DNA of 60,164 bases from Paludibacteraceae bacterium (GTDB lineage Bacteria; Bacteroidota; Bacteroidia; Bacteroidales; Paludibacteraceae). Shown piece by piece: positions 19,164-27,082 of the stretch; the first letter of the stretch is position 1; the number at the start of each line of letters is the position of its first letter. The translations under genes were made by a program, and so were the position numbers. The notes under the pieces were generated by a model. It made no database searches and was not told the origin of the DNA. It saw only the letters and a list, made by a program, of their open reading frames with translations. The DNA lies in the NCBI GenBank assembly GCA_017467185.1, contig JAFTSS010000020.1, forward strand, positions 1-60,164, written 5' to 3'.

Positions 19164-20026
19164 TATTTATTTTCTAATATTGTTAAACAACGTTGCAATG
19201 AGTCAATCCAATATGGAATTTCGACATTAAACGTCGCTTTGATTTTTGTTTTGTTCAATACGCTATAGTGTGGACGTGGAGTACGCACAGGATAAGCCGA
19301 GCTTTCAATCGGATTAACTTTACACTGAATTCCAGCCAATTTATGTATCATTATTGTAAAATCGTACCACGAACAAACACCTTCGTTTGAAAAATGGTAA
19401 ATACCACTAACCCACTCTCTATCAGTAATTATTGTCAATATAGTTTGAGCTAAATCAGCTGCGTATGTAGGTGTGCCCACTTGGTCGAATATGACATTCA
19501 ACTCATCGCGCTCACGCCCCAAACGAAGCATTGTTTTAACAAAATTATTGCCAAACGATGAATACAACCACGATGTGCGTATTATTATTGCATCCTTACA
19601 TTGTTCAAATAAAGCCTCTTCGCCTGCTAACTTAGTACGTCCATACACATTTGTAGGACATACAGCCACATCTTCGGTATATGGTTTAAATGATTTACCA
19701 TCAAATACATAATCAGTTGAAATATGTACTAATTTAATACCATATTTGATTGCTACAGCACCTAAGTTTCGCACAGCATCGACATTGACCTTTGTTGCAG
19801 TAGCCTCATCATCTTCAGCTTTATCAACAGCCGTATATGCCGCACAATTTACGATATGCGACACATTTTTTGTTGCTACAAATGCATCTAACTGAGCCAA
19901 ATCGGTAATATCTAATGTATCAACATCTGTATATATTACCTCTATATCAGGATGTTGGGTTAATGCTACACGCATCTCATTACCAAGTTGTCCGTTGGCT
20001 CCTGTTATCAACAATTTCATAATCAA
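19163..20026 (-). CDS. rfbD: dTDP-4-dehydrorhamnose reductase
   Basis: This is the last step of dTDP-L-rhamnose synthesis: NADPH-dependent reduction of dTDP-4-keto-L-rhamnose. The 287-residue SDR-type protein begins with the nucleotide-binding motif LLITGANGQLGNEM. It has HISTDYVFDG near residue 105 and the catalytic YGRTKLAGE near residue 130. Its start overlaps the rfbC stop by four bases (ATGA) and its stop overlaps the helicase start. The product feeds cell-surface polysaccharide. Confidence 0.96.
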   Translation of the reverse strand: MIMKLLITGANGQLGNEMRVALTQHPDIEVIYTDVDTLDITDLAQLDAFVATKNVSHIVNCAAYTAVDKAEDDEATATKVNVDAVRNLGAVAIKYGIKLVHISTDYVFDGKSFKPYTEDVAVCPTNVYGRTKLAGEEALFEQCKDAIIIRTSWLYSSFGNNFVKTMLRLGRERDELNVIFDQVGTPTYAADLAQTILTIITDREWVSGIYHFSNEGVCSWYDFTIMIHKLAGIQCKVNPIESSAYPVRTPRPHYSVLNKTKIKATFNVEIPYWIDSLQRCLTILENK

Positions 20027-20571
20027 AATATTTTTTCTAAATCTTTAAACAAAGGATGTTTTGTATCTTTCTCCGAAATCAATGCCTTATCGGCAGGTAT
20101 TCCCCAATCAATATTTAACGTTGGGTCGTTATAAATAATACCACCCTCTGATTCTGGATGATAAAGGTTATCGCACTTATAGGTAAAAATAGCTGTTTCG
20201 CTCAAAACAGCAAAGCCATGAGCAAAACCGCGCGGAATAAGGAATTGCAAATGATTTTCAGCAGTCAACTCCACAGCATGCCATTGACCATAAGTCGCTG
20301 AATCAGAACGCAAATCGACAGCCACATCAAGCACTGCACCCTCGATAACTTGAACCAATTTTGCTTGACTATATGGAGGTTTTTGAAAGTGCAATCCACG
20401 CACTACTCCATACGATGATTTTGACATATTGTCTTGTACAAAGTGTTGAGTTATACCCGCTTCTCGATAACGTTCTTCGTTGTATGTTTCAAAGAAGAAT
20501 CCACGAGCATCGGAAAATACTCGTGGTTTTATCACTACCAAATCTTTGATTGGAGTCTTTATTATTTCCAT
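20023..20571 (-). CDS. rfbC: dTDP-4-dehydrorhamnose 3,5-epimerase
   Basis: This cupin-fold enzyme epimerises dTDP-4-keto-6-deoxyglucose at C3 and C5. It is 182 residues, the usual length. The signature FVQDNMSKSSYGVVRGLHFQKPP contains the catalytic His of RGLHFQ, and the second motif is FLIPRGFAHGFAVLSE. It lies one base after rfbA and overlaps rfbD, so rfbA-rfbC-rfbD form a tight translational unit. rfbB (the 4,6-dehydratase) is not in this window. Confidence 0.96.
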   Translation of the reverse strand: MEIIKTPIKDLVVIKPRVFSDARGFFFETYNEERYREAGITQHFVQDNMSKSSYGVVRGLHFQKPPYSQAKLVQVIEGAVLDVAVDLRSDSATYGQWHAVELTAENHLQFLIPRGFAHGFAVLSETAIFTYKCDNLYHPESEGGIIYNDPTLNIDWGIPADKALISEKDTKHPLFKDLEKIF

Positions 20572-20572
20572 A

Positions 20573-21436
20573 TTATTTCACTAAATCAAGTATATATTGT
20601 CCGTATTTTGTTTTATCCAATTTACGTCCTAATTCTCTTAACTGCTCATCCGAAATCCAGCCATTGCGCCATGCAATCTCTTCAATACAACTCACATAAA
20701 AACCTTGACGATTTTGAATTGTTTCAACAAAGTTTGATGCTTCGAGTAAACTATCGCAATTGCCTGTATCGAGCCAAGCAAATCCGCGACCAAATAATTC
20801 AACCTGCAATGTGCCCTCTTCGAGATATAACTTATTCAAATCTGTAATTTCATACTCGCCACGAGCCGAAGGTTTCAAGTTTTTAGCCTTTTCAGTCACT
20901 GTTTCGTCATAAAAATACAATCCTGGAACAGCATAATTACTTTTTGGTTCGGCTGGTTTTTCTTCTAAAGAAATTACTTTTCCTTCTTTATCAAACTCCA
21001 CAACTCCGTATGCACGAGGGTCTTTGACATAATAACCAAAAATACATGCACCTTTTTCTAGGCTTGCCGCACGATGCAACATTTTAGAAAATCCTTGACC
21101 ATAAAACATATTATCGCCAAGAATCAAACATCCTTTTTCGCCATTTAAAAATTCAGCACCAAGTACAAATGCTTGAGCCAATCCATTTGGTACTTCTTGC
21201 ACTTTATACTCAAAATGCATACCCAACTCTTCACCCGTTCCAAGCAATTCACGAAACATAGGCAAATCGCGTGGTGTAGAAATAACCAAAACCTCACGAA
21301 TACCAGCCAACATCAATGTTGACAATGGATAATAAATCATAGGTTTATCATACACTGGCATAATTTGTTTCGAAATAGCTTTTGATAAAGGATAAAGTCG
21401 CGTTGCACTTCCTCCCGCCAATATTATTCCTTTCAT
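20573..21436 (-). CDS. rfbA: Glucose-1-phosphate thymidylyltransferase
   Basis: This enzyme makes dTDP-glucose from dTTP and glucose-1-phosphate, the entry to dTDP-rhamnose. The 287-residue protein begins with the nucleotidyltransferase motif [23 protein letters not shown]. It contains [22 protein letters not shown] and the metal-site region [13 protein letters not shown] near residue 110. Length and motifs are normal. It is first of the rfbACD cluster, 13 bp downstream of the lytic transglycosylase gene on the minus strand. Confidence 0.97.
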   Translation of the reverse strand: MKGIILAGGSATRLYPLSKAISKQIMPVYDKPMIYYPLSTLMLAGIREVLVISTPRDLPMFRELLGTGEELGMHFEYKVQEVPNGLAQAFVLGAEFLNGEKGCLILGDNMFYGQGFSKMLHRAASLEKGACIFGYYVKDPRAYGVVEFDKEGKVISLEEKPAEPKSNYAVPGLYFYDETVTEKAKNLKPSARGEYEITDLNKLYLEEGTLQVELFGRGFAWLDTGNCDSLLEASNFVETIQNRQGFYVSCIEEIAWRNGWISDEQLRELGRKLDKTKYGQYILDLVK

Positions 21437-21449
21437 AATATTTTAATAC

Positions 21450-22112
21450 TTATAGGTTTGTATATTCATAATATTTTTCAAACACATTTTTAACATACCT
21501 AACAGTATGCCTTCCTCTGAAGAATCCATGCTTACACACTTCATCTCTATAATACTTAGACTCTTGCAATGCCAACAACCACTTTTCCACACTACCATTC
21601 CACACATGCGGATTGTCGCCATATTTCTCTGCTAAAGCCATAGCATCGCGCACATGCCCTGGACCTGCATTATAGCCAGCTAACACAAATTTTATCCTCT
21701 CGTCTCTGTCGGCAATTTCACCAAATCGTCGCTCTAAAAACATTAAATATTCCACACCTGCTTCAATACTCAGTGCGGGATTTAACACTTCATCGCCCTC
21801 TAAACCAAACCGTTCTGCCGTACGAGGCATAAATTGCATCAACCCTCTCGCACCTTGCGAAGAGACTGCATCAACACTAAAACGTGACTCATTCCACACA
21901 ATCGAAGCCATCATTCGCCAATCCCAGCCCAATTTTCTAACTTCTCGCTTAATGATTTTATCGTATTGAGAAACAGACGTTAAATTATACTCATCTAAAT
22001 ATTCATTGATAAAATCTTGCGACACCCCATTATTGTTACACACGCAAATATTCAAACATAGTAACAATACAACAAACACCCAACGAAAATTTATACAATC
22101 TCTTGTCTTCAA
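21450..22112 (-). CDS. Lytic transglycosylase (SLT domain)
   Basis: This periplasmic murein lytic transglycosylase has 220 residues. The N-terminus is a membrane or signal segment (WVFVVLLLCLNICVC). The SLT domain carries the catalytic Glu in MASIVWNESRFS, then SSQGARGLMQFMPRTA and the GYNAGPGHV motif. It resembles the catalytic half of MltF but lacks the substrate-binding-protein domain MltF usually has. It sits between udk and rfbA with gaps of only 3 and 13 bp, so it probably belongs to the same transcript. A role in cell-wall remodelling is inferred from the family. Confidence 0.88.
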   Translation of the reverse strand: MKTRDCINFRWVFVVLLLCLNICVCNNNGVSQDFINEYLDEYNLTSVSQYDKIIKREVRKLGWDWRMMASIVWNESRFSVDAVSSQGARGLMQFMPRTAERFGLEGDEVLNPALSIEAGVEYLMFLERRFGEIADRDERIKFVLAGYNAGPGHVRDAMALAEKYGDNPHVWNGSVEKWLLALQESKYYRDEVCKHGFFRGRHTVRYVKNVFEKYYEYTNL

Positions 22113-22115
22113 TAA

Positions 22116-22721
22116 TTACAGATTTTTTTCAATAAACATTCGCAATATATCAATTGCCACTTTGTTATTACCTCCTTCAGGTATAATCAAATCGGCATAA
22201 CGTTTTGTAGGCTCAATAAATTGCTGATGCATTGGTTTCAATATTCGTGTATAACGCTCCATAACAGCCTCTGCCGTGCGTCCACGTTCTACTATATCGC
22301 GCGAAATCACACGTATCAAACGCTCGTCGGAATCGGCATCAACAAATATTTTCAAATCCATTTGCTCACGCAATTTATCATCGCACAAAGCCAAAATACC
22401 CTCTACTATAACCACTTCACGAGGCTCAATATGTATGGTCTCTGGCTGACGTGTACATGTCAAATAGGAATAGGTTGGCTGCTCGATAGCCTTGCCTTCT
22501 TTGAGCATTGCCAAATGTTCCGACAACAACGACCACTCAAATGCATCTGGATGGTCAAAGTTAATAAACTGACGTTCTTCTACAGGCACATGGCTACTGT
22601 CCTTATAATAAGAGTCTTGTGGCAATACAACCACTTCGCCCGCAGGCAAACTCTCTACTATTTTACGAACCACTGTCGTTTTTCCCGAACCGGTACCACC
22701 GGCAATACCTATTACAAGCAT
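22116..22721 (-). CDS. udk: Uridine kinase
   Basis: This pyrimidine-salvage kinase phosphorylates uridine and cytidine. It is 201 residues, typical for Udk. The P-loop GIAGGTGSGKTTVVRKI is at the N-terminus. NFDHPDAFEW near residue 50 and VIVEGILALCDDKLREQMDLKIFVDAD near residues 103-130 are family signatures. It heads the run udk-transglycosylase-rfbA-rfbC-rfbD-helicase on the minus strand. Its upstream region (22722-22982) is occupied by a palindromic repeat element. Confidence 0.96.
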   Translation of the reverse strand: MLVIGIAGGTGSGKTTVVRKIVESLPAGEVVVLPQDSYYKDSSHVPVEERQFINFDHPDAFEWSLLSEHLAMLKEGKAIEQPTYSYLTCTRQPETIHIEPREVVIVEGILALCDDKLREQMDLKIFVDADSDERLIRVISRDIVERGRTAEAVMERYTRILKPMHQQFIEPTKRYADLIIPEGGNNKVAIDILRMFIEKNL

Positions 22722-22756
22722 AAAAATTGAATTTTTCGTTTGACTAATAATTTTGT

Positions 22757-22958
22757 TTTTAACAAAAGTACAAATTTAAATTATAGGACAATAAAATTCG
22801 TATATCTTCAGTAAAGCAATCCGACTCAATCATTTTTTTAAGTACATGCCTTATGATTTAGGGCTTGTACTTAAAAAAACTAATTATCCCCAAAAACTTA
22901 AAAATACAAATTACAATTCATAAGCCTAAAAAACATATAATTTGTACTTATGTTAAAA
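22757..22958. mobile_element. Palindromic element, ACATAAGTAC family, copy A
   Basis: The left end TTTTAACAAAAGTACAAATT and right end AATTTGTACTTATGTTAAAA are near-perfect inverted repeats. An internal hairpin (22833-22879) pairs TTTTTTTAAGTACATGCC with GGGCTTGTACTTAAAAAAA. The element occupies most of the tyrS-udk gap. Copies B (39189) and C (56969) share ends and right half in the same orientation. No ORF is present, so it is MITE-like. Confidence 0.8.
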
Positions 22959-22982
22959 TAGTCCTTTTTAGCAAAATAAAAA

Positions 22983-24275
22983 TTATTTAACTCTTATCAA
23001 GAAATAATTTTTCTTACCTTTTTGAACCAACAAATATCTGTCATTCAACAACATATCTGTACCAATCACTTGATCTGGGGCAGTCAATTTCTCTTTGTTC
23101 ACACTCACACCACCTGCTTGAATTGTTTTACGAGCTTCACCTTTCGATGGGAACACCCCAGTCAATTCTGCCAACAACGTCAATGGTTGCACACCTGCTT
23201 CTATCACCGAGCGTTCTACTTCAAATTGTGGAACACCCTCAAACACAGCCAACAATGTATCTTCATCCAACTTACGCAACGCATCTGCAGTAGCATTACC
23301 AAACAAGATATTCGATGCCTCAACAGCTGCATTATAGTCCTCTTCTGAGTGAACCATGATTGTAACATCCTTAGCCAAACGTTTTTGTAACAAACGCATG
23401 TGAGGAGCCTCACGGTGTTGAGCAATCAATTCATTGCACTCTTCTTGAGTGATATTTGTAAATATTTTAATATATTTTTCCGCGTCATTATCAGCTACAT
23501 TCAACCAGAATTGGTAGAATTTGTATGACGAAGTATAGCGTTTGTCCAACCAGATATTACCGCTCTCGGTCTTACCAAATTTACCACCATCTGCTTTAGT
23601 AATCAACGGACATGTCAATGCAAACGCATCACCACCGCCCATACGACGAATCAACTCAGTACCTGTAGTAATGTTACCCCATTGGTCCGAACCACCCATT
23701 TGCAATTTACAATTCTTGTTTTTGTTCAAATAAACATAGTCGTAACCTTGCAAAAGTTGATAAGTAAACTCTGTGAACGACATACCTGCATTGAATTCGC
23801 CATTCAAACGTTTTTTCACCGAATCCTTAGCCATCATATAGTTCACAGTAATCAATTTACCCACGTTACGTGCAAAATCCAAGAACGTGAAATCCTTCAT
23901 CCAATCATAGTTATTCACCAATTCAGCAGCATTTTCTGCATCAGAATGGAAATCCAAGAATTTCTCCAATTGTTTTTTAATAGCCTCTTGATTATGACGC
24001 AAAGTAGCCTCATCCAACAAATTACGTTCAGCCGATTTACCTGATGGGTCGCCAATCATACCCGTAGCACCACCAACGAGCGCAATAGGTTTATGGCCAC
24101 AACGTTGAAAATGGCGCAACATCATCACACCACACAAGTGACCTATATGCAACGAATCTGCCGTAGGGTCAATACCCAAATAAGCAGTTGTCATCTCTTT
24201 ACTCAATTGTTCTTCAGTACCAGGCATCATATCCTGCACCATACCTCTCCATTTAAGTTCTTCTACAAAATTCAT
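22983..24275 (-). CDS. tyrS: Tyrosyl-tRNA synthetase
   Basis: This class I aminoacyl-tRNA synthetase charges tRNA-Tyr. It has 430 residues. HIGH is visible at residues 43-46 ([10 protein letters not shown]) and the KMSKS-equivalent is KFGKTESG near residues 231-238. The tyrosine-binding [12 protein letters not shown] is present. The C-terminal S4 RNA-binding domain is [23 protein letters not shown]. It is transcribed from its own promoter at 24339. The palindromic element follows 24 bp after its stop codon. Confidence 0.97.
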   Translation of the reverse strand: MNFVEELKWRGMVQDMMPGTEEQLSKEMTTAYLGIDPTADSLHIGHLCGVMMLRHFQRCGHKPIALVGGATGMIGDPSGKSAERNLLDEATLRHNQEAIKKQLEKFLDFHSDAENAAELVNNYDWMKDFTFLDFARNVGKLITVNYMMAKDSVKKRLNGEFNAGMSFTEFTYQLLQGYDYVYLNKNKNCKLQMGGSDQWGNITTGTELIRRMGGGDAFALTCPLITKADGGKFGKTESGNIWLDKRYTSSYKFYQFWLNVADNDAEKYIKIFTNITQEECNELIAQHREAPHMRLLQKRLAKDVTIMVHSEEDYNAAVEASNILFGNATADALRKLDEDTLLAVFEGVPQFEVERSVIEAGVQPLTLLAELTGVFPSKGEARKTIQAGGVSVNKEKLTAPDQVIGTDMLLNDRYLLVQKGKKNYFLIRVK

Positions 24276-24338
24276 AATTATATATTCTTTTTTTAATTAA
24301 AATTACATGTTTATTGCTTCCCACACTAATCCAATCTG

Positions 24339-24346
24339 CAAAGTTA
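24339..24346 (-). promoter_or_regulatory. -7 box of tyrS
   Basis: On the minus strand this reads TAACTTTG, the Bacteroidota -7 consensus, about 64 nt upstream of the tyrS start codon. I see no clear -33 box at the usual distance. Confidence 0.55.
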
Positions 24347-24440
24347 CTAAAAATCCCATAAACTTACAAGCTTTTAGACAAAAACAATCCCATTAACAAA
24401 AATTATTATCTATAAACGATGAATTACCAAGAAAAATAAC

Positions 24441-24448
24441 TAACTTTG
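24441..24448 (+). promoter_or_regulatory. -7 box of recR with almost no leader
   Basis: TAACTTTG ends 11 nt before the recR ATG at 24460. With a start about 7 nt past the box, the 5' leader would be only about 5 nt. No clear -33 box is visible. Confidence 0.6.
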
Positions 24449-24459
24449 CAACTTAATTT

Positions 24460-25074
24460 ATGGTACAAAAATATCCTTCGCAACTACTTGAAAATGCAGT
24501 AAATGCCTTTGCTTCACTGCCTGGTATCGGACGCAAATCAGCTCTCCGCATGGCTCTGCACATCCTCCGACAAGGTCCAGCAAATGCCAGCAAATTCATC
24601 ACCGCTATCAGCGAAATGAGCGAAAATATTCAATATTGCGAGGAGTGCCACAACATATCCGACCAACCCGTGTGCGAAATCTGCTCCGACCCACGTCGCG
24701 ACCAATCAACCATCTGCGTTGTAGAAACCATAAAAGAAGTCATGCTCATCGAAAACACCGCTCAATATCACGGAGTTTATCATGTACTTGGAGGTGTGAT
24801 TTCGCCTATGAATGGCATATCGCCTAATGATTTAGAGATATCTTCGCTCGTTGAACGTGTCGAACAAGGCAATATCAAAGAGGTTATCCTCGCCCTTAGT
24901 CCAAATATGGAAGGCGACACAACTTGTTTCTACATCTACCGCAAACTCGCACATCTACCAGTCACAATAACAACTATAGCTCGCGGAGTAGCCGTTGGCG
25001 ACGACCTCGAATATGCCGATGAAATCACTCTCGGACGCTCAATTACTAATCGCATAACATACAATAAGAATTGA
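24460..25074 (+). CDS. recR: Recombination mediator protein RecR
   Basis: RecR works with RecO and RecF to load RecA on gapped DNA. It has 204 residues. A helix-hairpin-helix (ALPGIGRKSALRMALHIL near residues 17-35) is followed by a zinc finger with cysteines in CEECHNISDQPVCEIC. The Toprim domain begins ICVVETIKEVMLIE, and the Walker-like end is present (GVAVGDDLEYADEITLGRSI). The C-terminal YNKN and stop TGA (25072) come from an AATTGAG-type sequence at the start of the 94-bp tandem repeat. The start at 24460 is fixed by the promoter 11 nt upstream. Confidence 0.96.
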   Translation: MVQKYPSQLLENAVNAFASLPGIGRKSALRMALHILRQGPANASKFITAISEMSENIQYCEECHNISDQPVCEICSDPRRDQSTICVVETIKEVMLIENTAQYHGVYHVLGGVISPMNGISPNDLEISSLVERVEQGNIKEVILALSPNMEGDTTCFYIYRKLAHLPVTITTIARGVAVGDDLEYADEITLGRSITNRITYNKN

Positions 25075-25351
25075 GAATTTTTGCGACAAGCGAAAGCAGA
25101 ACCAAGCTCTGCTTGAGTTATGCTGAGTGAAGCAAAAATCACGACTGAAAGGAGTAATTGAAAATTGAGAATTTTTGCGACAAGCGAAAGCAGAACCAAG
25201 CCCTGCTTGGGTTATGCTGAGTAAAGCAAAAATCACGACTGAAAAAAGTAATTGAAAATTGAAAATTTTTGCGACAAGAGAAAACAGAACCAAGCCCTGC
25301 TTGGGTTATGCTGAGTGAAGCAAAAATCACGACTGAAAGGAGTAATTAAAA
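25070..25351. repeat. Three tandem 94-bp repeats in the gap after recR
   Basis: Three copies, starting at 25070, 25164 and 25258, differ at only a few positions. Each contains an outer inverted repeat (TTTTTGC and GCAAAAA) around an inner one (ACCAAGC and GCTTGGGT, the latter degenerate in copy 1). Each copy could therefore form a nested hairpin in RNA. The units are contiguous, with no spacers. The rest of the 338-bp gap to 25413 holds only AT-rich sequence and a CTAACTA-type heptamer stretch. Confidence 0.9.
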
Positions 25352-25412
25352 TTTGAAAACGAAAAAAGTTATAAATAACAAATTACTAACTACTAACTAC
25401 TAATTAATAAAA

Positions 25413-25889
25413 ATGAAACACCCAAAACACATTTTAACCATCACCTACTACATCACCCTCCTACTCACAATACTCGCAGCCATGATAGGCTACCACCTCA
25501 CATACCACAAAGGAATTTTCTTCGACGCCAATAGCCAAATATCAACCACCTACTACACCATTGTCCTTTGGTACGTAATCATAACATTTCCTCTGTCGCT
25601 CAAACTATTCAGTCTCGGCGTAAAAAGATTAAAACAAATTCCCGACGATGGTTCTCGCGAACATTACTACAAAATCTATGGTGTTCTTCGCCTTGCAGTT
25701 ATGACTATCGGACTAATAGCTTCAATAATAGGAATATACATATTCCAAGTAAAACATCTATTCTGGGTAGCAGGCATTTGTATCATTGGCGTAATACTCT
25801 GCAAACCAACAGAAAAACGCATCAATGCCGACCTCACACCACTCACACCAACTGAAGAAAACTCGGAAGAAAACACCGAAGAAAACTAA
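25413..25889 (+). CDS. Hypothetical four-helix membrane protein
   Basis: This 158-residue protein has four likely membrane helices (about residues 8-30, 48-66, 90-110 and 113-132). The C-terminal tail is hydrophilic and Thr/Glu-rich (PTEENSEENTEEN). I recognise no family. A positive segment between helices 2 and 3 (KRLKQIPDDGSREHYYK) suggests a cytoplasmic loop. It lies between recR and a HAD-family gene with no clear functional link. The reading frame and codon use look genuine. Confidence 0.65.
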   Translation: MKHPKHILTITYYITLLLTILAAMIGYHLTYHKGIFFDANSQISTTYYTIVLWYVIITFPLSLKLFSLGVKRLKQIPDDGSREHYYKIYGVLRLAVMTIGLIASIIGIYIFQVKHLFWVAGICIIGVILCKPTEKRINADLTPLTPTEENSEENTEEN

Positions 25890-25930
25890 AATTCAAAAAA
25901 AATAAACTAGCAAAGCGAGAAAGTCTCATT

Positions 25931-25958
25931 GTAGAGACGCAATATATTGCGTCTCTAC
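25931..25958. repeat. 28-bp perfect palindrome, AGAGACGCAATA family
   Basis: The sequence GTAGAGACGCAATA is followed at once by its exact reverse complement. A 24-bp core identical to this one occurs at 50332-50355. Palindromes of this shape (GTAG, a G/A-rich arm, CTAC) are scattered in several phyla. Here it lies 19 nt upstream of a start codon with no T-run after it, so it is not an obvious terminator. Confidence 0.85.
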
Positions 25959-25976
25959 TACTAAAAATCTAAACGT

Positions 25977-26405
25977 ATGATAATAGCAGTAGATTTCGAC
26001 GGCACAATCGTAGAACACGCCTATCCAGCCATCGGCAAACCAATACCTTTTGCCATTGATGTACTAAAACGTCTACAATCAGAATGCCACCATCAACTCA
26101 TACTTTGGACTGTGCGTGAAGGTGAACTCCTCGATGAGGCAGTAAACTACTGTCGCGAACGAGGACTCGAATTCTACGCCATCAATAAAAATTATCCAGA
26201 AGAACAATGGGACGATACCACACCACGCAAACTTGTTGCCGACATGTGGATTGACGACCGCAACCTCGGAGGATTACCCGATTGGGGTATAATCTATCGT
26301 ATGATTAAATACAACGAAACCTCAGCTGACGCTGCTCGCTATCTTGGTAATCAACCACAAGAAACAAAAAAGAAAGGACTATTCTCTTTGCTAAAAAAGA
26401 AATAA
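25977..26405 (+). CDS. BT0820-type HAD-family hydrolase
   Basis: This is a 142-residue protein of the haloacid dehalogenase superfamily, a small C0-type phosphatase-like group common in Bacteroides. Motif I is AVDFDGTIVEH with the nucleophile and general-acid Asp pair (residues about 5 and 7). Motif II is the Thr in LILWTVREGE, and the acidic motif IV is MWIDDRN. No cap domain is present. The substrate is unknown. It is followed by GACACGA-type repeats. Confidence 0.85.
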   Translation: MIIAVDFDGTIVEHAYPAIGKPIPFAIDVLKRLQSECHHQLILWTVREGELLDEAVNYCRERGLEFYAINKNYPEEQWDDTTPRKLVADMWIDDRNLGGLPDWGIIYRMIKYNETSADAARYLGNQPQETKKKGLFSLLKKK

Positions 26406-26520
26406 GACACGAGATGTGAGACACGAGATATAAAACAAGTCTCATTACTCGCTACTAAAAATCTAAAATAACACCGAATGGCAAGTCTCGCCACTCACTA
26501 CTCACTACTAAATATCTAAA
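26404..26520. repeat. GACACGA and CTCACTA heptamer stretches
   Basis: 26407-26432 holds GACACGA/GATGTGA-type units directly after the stop codon. About 26440-26520 holds CTCGCTA and CTCACTA units ending in CTAAATATCTAAA, a stretch similar to the one at 54290-54412. No other signal is visible in this gap. Confidence 0.75.
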
Positions 26521-26522
26521 TT

Positions 26523-26993
26523 ATGCTTCAACGAATTCAAACACTCTATTTGCTCATAGTCGTAGTCGCAATGAGTCTCACACTATTTCTCCCTTCTATG
26601 CGCGCAATCTCGCCCGAAGGCATCGACTACGCACTCTCAACCCTCCGCGGATTCTATCCCGTAGAACAAGGTGGATTTCACCTCAACGGTGTAACTATGT
26701 GGCTAACAATCACAAACGTAGTCATTCTCCTAATCGCTCTATTTACAATATTTATGTATAAATGGCGCATAATCCAAATCCGTTTTTCTATATTTAACAT
26801 GGTGCTTCTCATTGGTTACTACGCTATATTCTTTTTTACACGCTACGTAATCCTTCAACAAAACGCAATGGACAGCACAACATTCTCATGGCCAATTATA
26901 TTACCACTCATCAGTGCCATCCTCACTTACCTTGCACTCCGTGCAATAGGCAAAGACGAAGCCCTCGTACGCTCACTCGACCGCCTAAGATAA
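26523..26993 (+). CDS. DUF4293 family membrane protein
   Basis: This 156-residue protein has four membrane helices. It starts MLQRIQTLYLLIVVVAMSLTLFLP, the usual DUF4293 beginning, and ends with the conserved ALRAIGKDEALVRSLDRLR motif. The family is nearly restricted to Bacteroidota and its function is unknown. A terminator (27019) follows the gene. The upstream gap is filled with heptamer repeats. Confidence 0.85.
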   Translation: MLQRIQTLYLLIVVVAMSLTLFLPSMRAISPEGIDYALSTLRGFYPVEQGGFHLNGVTMWLTITNVVILLIALFTIFMYKWRIIQIRFSIFNMVLLIGYYAIFFFTRYVILQQNAMDSTTFSWPIILPLISAILTYLALRAIGKDEALVRSLDRLR

Positions 26994-27018
26994 AAACACC
27001 AACTAAATAAACAAAAAA

Positions 27019-27061
27019 ACATCCATCCTATTATTTCACCGAAATAATACGGGTGGATTTT
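27019..27061 (+). terminator. Terminator after the DUF4293 gene
   Basis: A stem built from ATCCATCCTATTATTTC against GAAATAATACGGGTGGAT with a 4-base loop is followed by TTTT. A GTG at 27053 lies inside its 3' arm, which argues against that codon as the start of the amylase gene. Confidence 0.75.
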
Positions 27062-27082
27062 ATCTATAATAAAAAAATATTT

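Noticed and set aside
19163-21436. Complete dTDP-rhamnose operon
   Set aside because: Only rfbA, rfbC and rfbD are present; rfbB must be elsewhere, so I did not call the pathway complete.
25070-25351. Possible CRISPR array
   Set aside because: The three 94-bp units abut with no unique spacers, and no cas genes are in the window. The heptamer arrays likewise have no spacers.
27053-27082. Upstream GTG start for the amylase (MDFIYNKKIF)
   Set aside because: The GTG lies inside the 3' arm of the preceding terminator, and the ATG at 27083 gives a clean signal peptide.
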